Below are positions 5,472-12,882 of a stretch of DNA of 14,953 bases, piece after piece; within the stretch, counting starts at the first letter, position 1; every line of letters begins with the position of its first letter. Location of the stretch: the NCBI GenBank assembly GCA_910584595.1, contig CAJUBQ010000107.1:1-14953 (forward strand). Reading direction: 5' to 3'. The DNA is from an uncultured Eubacterium sp. (lineage in GTDB: Bacteria; Bacillota; Clostridia; Lachnospirales; Lachnospiraceae). The notes under the pieces were generated by a model that saw nothing but the letters and a program-made list of their open reading frames with translations, had not been told where the DNA came from and searched no databases. A program made the position numbers and the translations under genes.

Positions 5472-7634
5472 GTGAAAAGGAAAAGTAAGTGTAGGAAAAG
5501 AAAAAATAAAATCTTATGGATACTTATGATGTGTATGGGAATTAGCGCAATAATCATATGTGCAACTAAATTCATTGGAAAAAGAGAAGACAGGACAACA
5601 CCGGAAGAAGTTTTGCTGAAATATATGGGTTATATTCAGCAACAGAATTATGCAGCGATGTATCAGTTGATAGATGTGGAGGCCTCCGGGCAAATCAGCG
5701 AGGAAGATTTTGTAAAGCGTAATTCCGCCATTTATGAGGGGATAGAAGTACAAAATATGGCTATTACGATTATTTCCTGCGACATGGAAGCACCCTCCGG
5801 GTATACCTTAATACCCTCTGGGGCATACGTGCCATTCGGCAATAAAGAAGAAAAAAATGTAGTGCAGTACCAGACAGACTTTGATACTGTGGCTGGAAAG
5901 ATTAGCTTTGAGAACGAAGCGTTTTTTCAAAAAACCGAAGATACATACAAACTGGTATGGATGGATTCTCTGATTTATCCGGAGTTATCAAAAACGGATA
6001 AAGTGCGGGTGTCAGTTACGCAGGCAAAGAGGGGAGAAATCTTAGACAGGAATGGGCGTGTCCTTGCAGGGAAGGGCACTGCGTCTTCTGTGGGGATTGT
6101 GCCGGGAAGATTAGAAAATCGGGATGATTCTATAAAGCAGATAGCAGATCTGTTGGGTATGAAACCGGAAGAGATAGAGAAGAAATTATCGGCAAAATGG
6201 GTAAAGGAAGAGTCTTTTGTCCCGGTCAAAACCTTGCAAAAAGTGGAAGAAAGAGAATTGATGTCATTAGAGCCGGATAAAGAAGCGCTAAAAAAGTATA
6301 AAAGGCAACAGCGGCTATTGGAAATACCGGGGGTTATGATTTCTGATATTCAAGTGAGGTCATATCCCTTAAAAGATGCGGCGGCGCATCTGGTTGGTTA
6401 TGTTCAGAATGTGACGGCGGAGGATTTGGAAACACACGCAGGAGAAGGTTATACGGCAAACAGTGTGATTGGAAGAAGCGGAGCAGAGGGATTGTTTGAG
6501 AAAGAATTAAAGGGGCAGGACGGGTGTCGCATTTATATTGTGGATTCGGATGGGAACGAAAAAGAGGAGCTTGCCTGCCGTATCGTAGAAAATGGGAAAG
6601 ACATAAAACTGACCATAGATGCAGAACTTCAAAAGGATTTCTATAAACAATTTCAGAATGATAAAAGCTGTTCGGCAGCGATGAATCCGTACACAGGAGA
6701 AGTGCTGGCATTGGTAAGCACACCCTCTTATGACAGTAATGATTTTATCATGGGATTGTCCAGCGAAAAATGGGCGGCATTGAATGAGGATGAAGACAAA
6801 CCAATGTATAACCGCTTCCGGCAGGTATGGTGTCCGGGTTCTACCTTTAAACCGATTACTGCGGCAATCGGTTTAGAGTCAGGGGCAGTCGATCCCAATG
6901 AAGATTATGGAAATGTAGGATTAAGCTGGCAGAAAGACGATTCATGGGGTTCGTATCATGTGACAACCCTCCACGCTTATGATCCGGTTGTTTTGGAAAA
7001 CGCTATCATTTATTCCGATAATATTTACTTTGCAAAAGCGGCATTGAAAATTGGTGCGGAGGAAATGAAAGATTCTCTGCTGCGGTTAGGTTTTCAGGAA
7101 AAATTGCCATTTGAAATTGTAATGGCCAAGTCGCAATATTCTAATACGGAAAATATTGAAACGGAAATACAACTGGCAGACAGCGGATATGGACAGGGAC
7201 AGATTTTAATCAATCCTTTGCACTTGGCTTGTATTTATACGGCTTTTTGCAATGAGGGAAATGTAATAAAGCCGCATCTTTTATATAGTCAGGAAACGAA
7301 AGCCGAATATTGGATTCCAAATGCTTTTTCAGTGGATCATACAAACATCGTATTAGAAGGGTTGAAAAAAGTAGTGAATGATTCTCATGGAACGGGATAT
7401 GCGGCACACAGGGAAGATCTTCTGCTGGCAGGGAAAACCGGGACAGCTGAAATCAAGGTATCCAAAGAGGACGCCTCCGGTACGGAACTGGGATGGTTTG
7501 CCATTTTTACGGCAGATAGAACAGAGGAAAATCCGATTTTGATTGTTAGCATGGTTGAAGATGTAAAAGGGAGAGGAGGAAGCGGTTATGTTGTTGGAAA
7601 AGACAGACAGGTTTTGGAAAGCTGGCTTAATTGA
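5472..7634 (+). CDS. Class B penicillin-binding protein, MecA/PBP2a-like
   Basis: This is a peptidoglycan DD-transpeptidase of about 720 residues, anchored by one N-terminal helix (about residues 14-35) with the enzyme outside. In order it has a MecA_N (NTF2-like) domain (about 45-160), a dimerization domain (about 185-365, starting near KRGEILDRNG) and a transpeptidase domain. Catalytic motifs, numbered from the GTG, are STFK (Ser457, Lys460), SDN (515-517) and KTGT (655-658). MecA_N is typical of PBP2a, enterococcal PBP5 and Bacillus PBP3, many of which react poorly with beta-lactams. I chose GTG 5472, five bases after GGAGG; the in-frame ATG at 5460 would add four residues but has a weaker ribosome site. 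Two BlaI boxes in its promoter and the opposing blaR1-blaI pair imply beta-lactam-inducible expression. Drug affinity cannot be judged from sequence. Confidence 0.93.
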   Translation: MKRKSKCRKRKNKILWILMMCMGISAIIICATKFIGKREDRTTPEEVLLKYMGYIQQQNYAAMYQLIDVEASGQISEEDFVKRNSAIYEGIEVQNMAITIISCDMEAPSGYTLIPSGAYVPFGNKEEKNVVQYQTDFDTVAGKISFENEAFFQKTEDTYKLVWMDSLIYPELSKTDKVRVSVTQAKRGEILDRNGRVLAGKGTASSVGIVPGRLENRDDSIKQIADLLGMKPEEIEKKLSAKWVKEESFVPVKTLQKVEERELMSLEPDKEALKKYKRQQRLLEIPGVMISDIQVRSYPLKDAAAHLVGYVQNVTAEDLETHAGEGYTANSVIGRSGAEGLFEKELKGQDGCRIYIVDSDGNEKEELACRIVENGKDIKLTIDAELQKDFYKQFQNDKSCSAAMNPYTGEVLALVSTPSYDSNDFIMGLSSEKWAALNEDEDKPMYNRFRQVWCPGSTFKPITAAIGLESGAVDPNEDYGNVGLSWQKDDSWGSYHVTTLHAYDPVVLENAIIYSDNIYFAKAALKIGAEEMKDSLLRLGFQEKLPFEIVMAKSQYSNTENIETEIQLADSGYGQGQILINPLHLACIYTAFCNEGNVIKPHLLYSQETKAEYWIPNAFSVDHTNIVLEGLKKVVNDSHGTGYAAHREDLLLAGKTGTAEIKVSKEDASGTELGWFAIFTADRTEENPILIVSMVEDVKGRGGSGYVVGKDRQVLESWLN

Positions 7635-7695
7635 AATCCTAAAGGCTCCCTGGATGCCAGAGTCTGCTCCAGCGACAGCGAGGGTATACGGCAAT

Positions 7696-7942
7696 AACGA
7701 GGAAAAAGGCTATAATCTTCCAATAGATGTAAGGCAAAGGGCAGAAGCGGAAGAAGATTGCAAAAAAATGATGGGCTTATATGGGAGCTATATAAAAATT
7801 CAGATAAAGGCTGTGCGTCCAATGTTGTCATTGCAGATGAAGTCATAGATCAGATGGCGGCTTTCAGTATTTGGGAAATAAAATTCTGGATGATGGGATT
7901 TCAAATATACCGGAATGCCAATACCGGATTGGCAGAGAGTAA
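7696..7942 (+). pseudogene. Decayed small gene of unknown function after the PBP
   Basis: Three reading frames must be stitched to give a sensible protein: NEEKGYNLPIDVRQRAEAEEDCKK in the first (from about 7696), LIWELYKNSDKGCASNVV and ADEVIDQMA in the second (from about 7770), and FQYLGNKILDDGISNIPE in the third, ending at TAA 7940-7942. Each switch is explained by loss of one base, near 7768 and near 7856. The DKG-ASNVV pattern recalls small hypothetical proteins of Lachnospiraceae, without known function. No proper start codon remains, so this is a remnant. The strong GGAGG-ATG at 7588 just upstream belongs to the GRGGSGY codons of the PBP and is probably coincidental. Confidence 0.5.
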
Positions 7943-7986
7943 TTATGAGTATCGCTTGCTGTTGAAAAAAGAAGGGATATGGAACA

Positions 7987-8306
7987 ATGAAAAAGATAAT
8001 GAAATTTATATTGGGCTTTGCGGCGGCCACTTTTATTATAATCGCTGTGTTTTGGGGAAGTTTTGTCTATGTGTCGAATTACAAAATAACAAAGGCAGAC
8101 TGGTTCTTTATGAGGGCAAAAGCAGAATATCCAAAGCAGGCTTTGAATTGTTTGATGATGGCGGAAGTATACGCAGCAGCATATGGGAGGTTACATGGCA
8201 TAAGGACTCTGTGGAAGTTATTTTGTCCGGAGATGAGCAGATGATTCTATACTTTGATGGTGAGAAAGAGAGAAAGCAATTAACAGATAAAGAGAAGAGG
8301 TATAGA
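7987..8306 (+). pseudogene. Decayed gene for a small membrane-anchored protein
   Basis: ATG 7987, with AAGGGA about ten bases upstream, starts a normal signal-anchor: MKKIMKFILGF, a hydrophobic helix, then YVSNYKITKADWF. Near 8100 the sense switches to another frame that reads RLVLYEGKSRISKAGFELFDDGG, IRSSIWEVTWHKDSVEVILSG and MILYFDGEKE. In the two halves the same bases around 8090-8110 make sense in different frames, which suggests that an internal segment of some 30-40 codons was lost along with the frame. The first frame, if translated, gives an 85-residue product ending at 8244 with an unnatural tail. Family and function are unknown; the shape suggests an extracytoplasmic beta-rich domain behind one membrane helix. 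Confidence 0.5.
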
Positions 8307-8366
8307 AAATGCTCTCTTTTAAGTAACTGCATTTTGCGTGGACTACTTAAAAAGGGAGCATTTTTT
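8306..8366. terminator. Bidirectional terminator between the convergent units
   Basis: AAAATGCTCTCTTTTAAGTA (8306-8325) and its near-complement at 8344-8364 form a stem of about 20 bp, with one mismatch and one bulge, around an 18-base loop. T-runs flank it on the plus strand and AAAAT provides a T-run on the minus strand. It can end transcripts from the PBP side and from blaR1, whose stop lies 30 bases away. Confidence 0.8.
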
Positions 8367-8394
8367 GCATGCTTGAGAGCATTGGATCAGATTG

Positions 8395-10194
8395 TTATTG
8401 TTTCCATATACCCATATGGGACAGGATGGAGAGGGAGATTTCTGATGCTTTACTGCCTGTGGCATTTTCAGCGGCCTGGATGTTGGTGGCGAAAAAGTAT
8501 GTGTTGCCAGCGGTTTCAAGATAGCCTACAAACCAGCCATTCACATCTTGACCGTCTACACGCCCGGTTCCGGTTTTTCCGTAAAAGTTTTTGCCTTCCG
8601 CTGAAAAAAGGCAGATAGATTTTTTTACGGCATTTATATTCTCCGGAGCAAAGTCAAATTGGTTGTTGTGCAGGGCGGTTAAAAGTTCCACCTGTTCTAC
8701 CGGGGAGATTTTCAGCACCCCTTGTATCCAGTATGCGGAAAGGTTTGCATTTACAATCTCATTCCCATATCCGATTTTTCGGATATAGTTCTGAATGGCA
8801 GATGCATCGATCTGCTTATCTATTTCCTCAAAATACCAGTTGACGGAGGACTGCATGGCAGAAAGTAAGTCCTGATTTCCATTCCATGCTTCAAATGGGT
8901 GATTTGTTCCGTCCCATGCCATGAAAGAATCATCTGGCGTAATCACACCTTCTTCCAGTCCAAACAGCGCATCATAGATTTTGTAAGTAGAATTTGGGGC
9001 TGTCCTTAAAGTGGCTTGCTCCATGTCATAGACCTTCCATGTATCGCCGTTTAAATCATATAGTACAAAACTGCCCTCATATCCACGGAACCAGGCGGAC
9101 AGGTCCATCGTGGAAACCTTGTCGGAGGGAATATGCCACTCATACCGGCTCTGCTCTGCGGCATAGGTGGAGAGCATTGGGGCAAGCCCGAAAAGAATAA
9201 CGCCAATTGTGACAAAAGCAGTAAATCCCTTTAATTTTCTGAAAACAGAAGGGTTTTTATAAGAGGAGATATTAGCAATTCTTTGCTGCATCTGCTTCAT
9301 GCTTCCGCTGATTCCGGCAGCAAAAGGGAAAGGCGTAATTGAAACTTTTTCCGCAAAATTAATGAGCGTATTTCCGTAATTTACATAATCACTTTCATCG
9401 AGCAGTTTCAGGACGGATGTATCACAGGCAACCTCCCGTTCATTCCGCATTTCTTTCAGTGCATACCAGACACATGGGTTGCACCAGTAGAGTACGCCGA
9501 AAAAGTTCATAAAGAAACCAGCCAGTGCGTCTTTGTGCCTGTAATGTTGTAATTCGTGCAACAGCATATACCGCATATCCGTAGCATTAAAATCCGATAT
9601 AAGATGGATCGGAAGATAAATACGGGGGTTGAATAATCCCACGATAATAGGCGATTTTAGGAAGGCAGCGCTGTAAATGGGAATCTTTCTTTTTATTTTC
9701 ATCTCCCTTAAACAGTTATGATATAAAATACGGACAGTCTTGTTCTGCAGAGGAAGCGCAGATTTTTTCATGGCGTTTAATCGGGATACGGATTTTATCA
9801 CTAATAAAATCATAGCCAGAATGCCAACCAGCCATATCCCACACAAAATCAGTCCAATCATGGAGGGTGTTTCCCTGCTGACGGAAAGTGCAAAATCATT
9901 TATCTGATTTACAGCGCCGGACGTATTTGGATTCAGGACGCCTTCGGTAATCGTCCCCTTGTTTGTTGACACCGCATTTTTCCATGCGCCAAGCAATGCG
10001 AGAACCTGCATAAAAGAAGCCGGACGAAAGGGAACAAACGGGACTGCAAGAATTCCAAGCAGCAAAAACCATAAATTGAACTGCATCCGGCTGGTTAAAT
10101 AATTTTTAAATGCCCGTTTTACGATAATAAGAAAACCTATGATAATGCAAATAAAAATATTACATAGGAAAAAGCGTATTCCAAAATTTGCCAT
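8395..10194 (-). CDS. blaR1: BlaR1/MecR1-type beta-lactam sensor and zinc protease
   Basis: This 599-residue membrane receptor senses beta-lactams outside the cell and switches on an intracellular protease that leads to BlaI inactivation. About four hydrophobic segments (near 5-27, 37-57, 109-132 and 331-350) frame an M56 metalloprotease with HELQH (213-217) and the downstream glutamate of NEREVACD (Glu254) as zinc ligands. The C-terminal class D beta-lactamase-like sensor has STYK (Ser402, Lys405), SVN (450-452) and KTGT (Lys540). All catalytic motifs are intact, and the length is close to the roughly 585-600 usual for BlaR1/MecR1. ATG 10194 is chosen because GGAGGA lies seven bases upstream and the blaI stop is separated from it by one base (TAATATG). 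A 44-residue upstream extension in the same frame overlaps blaI and is unlikely. It is co-transcribed with blaI and faces the PBP gene. Confidence 0.95.
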   Translation of the reverse strand: MANFGIRFFLCNIFICIIIGFLIIVKRAFKNYLTSRMQFNLWFLLLGILAVPFVPFRPASFMQVLALLGAWKNAVSTNKGTITEGVLNPNTSGAVNQINDFALSVSRETPSMIGLILCGIWLVGILAMILLVIKSVSRLNAMKKSALPLQNKTVRILYHNCLREMKIKRKIPIYSAAFLKSPIIVGLFNPRIYLPIHLISDFNATDMRYMLLHELQHYRHKDALAGFFMNFFGVLYWCNPCVWYALKEMRNEREVACDTSVLKLLDESDYVNYGNTLINFAEKVSITPFPFAAGISGSMKQMQQRIANISSYKNPSVFRKLKGFTAFVTIGVILFGLAPMLSTYAAEQSRYEWHIPSDKVSTMDLSAWFRGYEGSFVLYDLNGDTWKVYDMEQATLRTAPNSTYKIYDALFGLEEGVITPDDSFMAWDGTNHPFEAWNGNQDLLSAMQSSVNWYFEEIDKQIDASAIQNYIRKIGYGNEIVNANLSAYWIQGVLKISPVEQVELLTALHNNQFDFAPENINAVKKSICLFSAEGKNFYGKTGTGRVDGQDVNGWFVGYLETAGNTYFFATNIQAAENATGSKASEISLSILSHMGIWKQ

Positions 10195-10195
10195 A

Positions 10196-10582
10196 TTAAT
10201 TCCTCCTGTCTTTTGAACCCTTTGCAAGAAGGGAACGAAGCATGTCAATTTCTGATTCGGAAAGTTTGTCATCTTCGATATAGGCAGAAAGCATTGCTGT
10301 AATATCTCCGTCATAATAGCGTTCAAGAAAAGAGTGGCTTTCCCGCCCGATATATTCTTTTTCTTCTATTAAAGGCGTATAAACGAATACCCTGCTTTGC
10401 TTTTCATAGGAAAGCGCCCCTTTGGTTACGAGCCGCTTTATCAGTGTCTGTATTGTCTTAGGACTCCATTTTGTAGTTTGAGTTAATTTTTCGGTGATTT
10501 CATTGGTGCTGATCGGTGCGTGTTTCCATATGACTTTCATCACTTCAAACTCGGCTTCTGAAATTTGTGGCAATGTTTTCAT
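10196..10582 (-). CDS. blaI: BlaI/MecI-family repressor
   Basis: This 128-residue dimeric winged-helix repressor matches the BlaI length. The DNA-binding part (residues 4-75) includes ISEAEFEVMKVIWK and the recognition region WSPKTIQTLIKRL; the C-terminal part (about 76-124) makes the dimer. In BlaI of staphylococci and bacilli, signal-dependent cleavage falls at an Asn-Phe bond; aligning by eye the downstream acidic-then-LS pattern, the same place here is Ala100-Tyr101. AAGGAGGGG lies seven bases before ATG. Its own promoter carries one TTAC-N4-GTAA box and the PBP promoter carries two, so it should repress both its own operon and the PBP. It reads into blaR1 with a one-base gap. Confidence 0.95.
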   Translation of the reverse strand: MKTLPQISEAEFEVMKVIWKHAPISTNEITEKLTQTTKWSPKTIQTLIKRLVTKGALSYEKQSRVFVYTPLIEEKEYIGRESHSFLERYYDGDITAMLSAYIEDDKLSESEIDMLRSLLAKGSKDRRN

Positions 10583-10603
10583 CTGTAATCCCCTCCTTAA
10601 ATC

Positions 10604-10615
10604 TTACGATTGTAA
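10604..10615. promoter_or_regulatory. BlaI-type operator box upstream of blaI
   Basis: TTACGATTGTAA has the same half-sites and spacing as the two boxes of the PBP promoter. It lies just downstream of the minus-strand -10, around the expected start of transcription, and ends about 20 bases before the blaI ATG. This placement fits autorepression. Confidence 0.8.
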
Positions 10616-10620
10616 TATAC

Positions 10621-10649
10621 ATTATAATGTGAAAATGAGGAAATGTCAA
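10621..10649 (-). promoter_or_regulatory. Perfect consensus promoter of blaI-blaR1
   Basis: On the minus strand, TTGACA (10649-10644), a 17-base spacer and TATAAT (10626-10621) are all exact consensus. An unregulated promoter of this strength would be strongly on, so control must come from the repressor box beside it. Confidence 0.9.
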
Positions 10650-10716
10650 TTTTTTAAATATGCGCTACCATCTATAAACAGTCGTGAAAATAGGAGTAAA
10701 ATACAGGCTTATGATA

Positions 10717-10725
10717 TGGTATAAT
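10717..10725 (+). promoter_or_regulatory. Extended -10 promoter of the two-component operon
   Basis: TGGTATAAT combines a perfect -10 (10720-10725) with the TG-N extension. The -35 position (TAAAAT) is poor, as is common for extended -10 promoters. It leaves a leader of about 60 bases before the response regulator, containing three TTAAGGA copies (10751, 10768 and 10781). Confidence 0.6.
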
Positions 10726-10790
10726 GGAGATCGAATATTTGAATTTTCATTTAAGGAGTAAGAAGTTTAAGGAAGGATACTTAAGGAAAG

Positions 10791-11453
10791 ATGCTGGATA
10801 TATTAATTGTAGAAGATAACAAAGAAATAGGTATTTTGCTGTGTGATTTTTTGCGTAAAGAGAATTACACGGTTAGTGTAGCTCAGACCGGTGAAAAAGC
10901 TTTAAAATTGTATGAAAAATATGGAGCCAAAGTGATTCTGTTGGATATTATGCTTCCAGGAATAGATGGATTTGTGGTTTGTTCTAAGATTAGGGAAACT
11001 TCTAATACCCATATTTTGATAGCCAGCGCTAAGGTGGAAAAGAATGACAAATTAAAAGGTTTAAATCTTGGTGCAGATGATTACATTGAGAAACCTTATG
11101 ATGTAGATATTTTATTAGCCAAGATTAAAGGTATTTTTAAAAGAAAATATGGTCAGGAAGAGCTTGTAGAAGGGAATATCCGATTGAATACAGTGCAACA
11201 GTCGATATACGTCGATGGGCAGAAAAAAGAAGTTACCGAAAAGGAGTTTGAACTGTTAAAGCTGCTCATCGAGAATAAGAATGTAACTATGAAGAAGGAG
11301 TATTTGTTCAATACCGTTTGGGGAAGTGACAGTGATTCGGAGATTCAAACGCTGACCGTACATATTAAGTGGCTAAGGGAAAAAATAGAAGAAGAACCTA
11401 AAAAGCCCAGGCATATTATTACAGAGTGGGGAGTAGGATATCGTTTTGAGTAA
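10791..11453 (+). CDS. OmpR/PhoB-family response regulator
   Basis: This 220-residue cytoplasmic DNA-binding regulator has a receiver domain at residues 1-118, with the acidic pair Glu8-Asp9, the phospho-acceptor Asp52 in LLDIMLPGIDG, Ser79 at the switch position and Lys101 in EKPYD. A winged helix (about 125-220) carries TEKEFELLKLL and the ending ITEWGVGYRFE typical of the family. ATG follows AAGGAAAG at a short distance, and a second AAGGAAGG lies further upstream. The last codons overlap the histidine kinase start by eight bases, so partner proteins are made together. The target is not known; the neighbouring permease gene is the obvious candidate. Confidence 0.93.
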   Translation: MLDILIVEDNKEIGILLCDFLRKENYTVSVAQTGEKALKLYEKYGAKVILLDIMLPGIDGFVVCSKIRETSNTHILIASAKVEKNDKLKGLNLGADDYIEKPYDVDILLAKIKGIFKRKYGQEELVEGNIRLNTVQQSIYVDGQKKEVTEKEFELLKLLIENKNVTMKKEYLFNTVWGSDSDSEIQTLTVHIKWLREKIEEEPKKPRHIITEWGVGYRFE

Positions 11454-12681
11454 GTTTAAATTTTTTATGCTTTGGATTGTCATTGCCGAGATATTGCTTA
11501 TATTTACAACGAATAGACTGTACTTTTATCAAAATAATTACAGTGACGGAAAATTATATCTTGTGGAAGCAGGGCGTGTGCTGAAAGAAATAGAAGAACA
11601 AAAACCGGAGGTTTCCGAAATAGAAGCAATGAATTTAGATGAGTATGAAACGATCGTAGGCATCAGAGAGTTTGTTGCCGGAGAAGCCTGTGATAACGAT
11701 TATTTAGTGGAAGAAATCGCTGGCAAACTGTATCGGATAGAATATATAGAGGAAAGAAGTTCACGATTGCCTTTGTACATCAATATCGCGTTGCTGGGTA
11801 TGATGATTGTGACAAATATTGTGCTCGTGTATGTATATCTTAAAATCTTAAAGCCTTTTCAGAATATGAGTAATTTATGTTATGAGCTGGCGAAAGGGAA
11901 TTTGTCTATGCCTGTAAAAGAAGAAAAAAGTAAGCTGTTTGGGCGTTTTTTGTGGGGAATGGACATGCTTCGCGAAAAATTGGAGGATAACAAGGAAAAA
12001 GAACTTGAATTTCAAAAGGAGCGGAAGACACTGATTCTTTCTTTGTCCCATGATATTAAAACGCCGCTTTCTGCCATTGAATTGTATTTGAAAGCGCTGT
12101 CAGAGGATTTGTATGACACGCGGGAGAAAAAGGACGAAGTTTTACAGGGCATTGCAAGGAATGTGAAAGAAATAAAGGGGTACGTGAATGAAATTGTAAC
12201 GGCGTCCAGAGAAGATTTTCTGAATTTGGAAGTGAGTATGGGAGAGTATTACCTTTCAGAGGTTATGAAAGTTGCAGAAAGTTATTATAAGGATAAGTTA
12301 TCAGTAATTCACACCGAATTTCAAGTGGATGAAATTTCGGAATGTCTTGTCAAAGGGGATAAGGACCGTATGGTTGAGGTTGTGCAAAATGTTATGGAAA
12401 ATGCCATAAAATATGGGGATGGTATGAGCATCTGCATTTCGCTTGGGGAGGAAGAGGACTGTAAATTAATACATATCGAGAACTCGGGGTGTAATCTGAA
12501 AAAAGAGGAACTTCCAAATCTTTTCGATTCCTTTTATCGAGGTAGCAACAGCGCCGGTATGAAAGGGAGCGGTCTGGGACTTTATATTTGCAAAACGCTG
12601 ATGCGTAAAATGGATGGTGAAATCTTTGCGCAAATGAAGGAAGATGTTTTTTGTGCGACGATAGTGGTTAGAAAAGCATAA
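11446..12681 (+). CDS. Sensor histidine kinase with HAMP domain
   Basis: This is a 411-residue membrane kinase with two membrane helices (about residues 7-24 and 109-131), which enclose an extracytoplasmic sensor region of about 85 residues rich in acidic residues. A HAMP linker, a HisKA domain with His202 in SHDIKTPLSAIE, and an ATPase domain with the N box (Asn319 in MENAIKYG), FDSFYRG and the G box GSGLGL (374-379) follow. Translation begins at TTG 11446 inside the response regulator gene, with GGGAGTAGGAT as ribosome site; ATG 11467 would remove seven residues and lacks one. The sensor loop is much larger than in intramembrane BceS-type kinases, so direct ligand sensing is possible. The signal is unknown. 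A strong terminator follows the gene. Confidence 0.92.
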   Translation: MSKFKFFMLWIVIAEILLIFTTNRLYFYQNNYSDGKLYLVEAGRVLKEIEEQKPEVSEIEAMNLDEYETIVGIREFVAGEACDNDYLVEEIAGKLYRIEYIEERSSRLPLYINIALLGMMIVTNIVLVYVYLKILKPFQNMSNLCYELAKGNLSMPVKEEKSKLFGRFLWGMDMLREKLEDNKEKELEFQKERKTLILSLSHDIKTPLSAIELYLKALSEDLYDTREKKDEVLQGIARNVKEIKGYVNEIVTASREDFLNLEVSMGEYYLSEVMKVAESYYKDKLSVIHTEFQVDEISECLVKGDKDRMVEVVQNVMENAIKYGDGMSICISLGEEEDCKLIHIENSGCNLKKEELPNLFDSFYRGSNSAGMKGSGLGLYICKTLMRKMDGEIFAQMKEDVFCATIVVRKA

Positions 12682-12726
12682 TGGGCATAAAAATTTCAGA
12701 GTTATATTCAGGAACTGCAGAAAAAT

Positions 12727-12785
12727 AAGGAACTGTAAAGAAATAACCTGCAAATAGTGTGCAGGTTTTTTCTTTACAGTTCCTT
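12727..12785. terminator. Very long hairpin terminator after the kinase gene
   Basis: Two 26-base arms (12727-12752 and 12760-12785) pair with a single mismatch around the seven-base loop AATAGTG. The inner ACCTGCA/TGCAGGT stem is followed by T6, a normal intrinsic terminator, and the outer AAGGAACTGTAAAGAAA arm continues the pairing well past it. Complementary A-rich and T-rich tracts on both sides allow function in both directions. Confidence 0.85.
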
Positions 12786-12882
12786 TGTGATTCCGAAGTT
12801 TTGTATTTAAGGATTATTTAATAATTTTGGTGTTAGTATATCTCTTGTAGAATCAATACAGAAGCAGGAGAGGAGTAAAAGA

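Noticed and set aside
7588..7848. Open frame of 86 codons overlapping the PBP end, with a strong GGAGG before its ATG.
   Set aside because: The GGAGG and ATG are the codons for the conserved GRGGSGY segment of the PBP. Only the later part (from about 7696) looks coding, as a frameshifted remnant.
7758..8618. Long forward frame of 286 codons running through the terminator into blaR1.
   Set aside because: It is a chance fusion of pieces from two decayed genes with antisense of blaR1. The tail after 8306 is low-complexity antisense sequence with no family features.
10195..10326. Upstream extension of blaR1 by 44 residues.
   Set aside because: It overlaps the end of blaI in another frame, has no ribosome site, and the ATG at 10194 has a textbook one right after the blaI stop.
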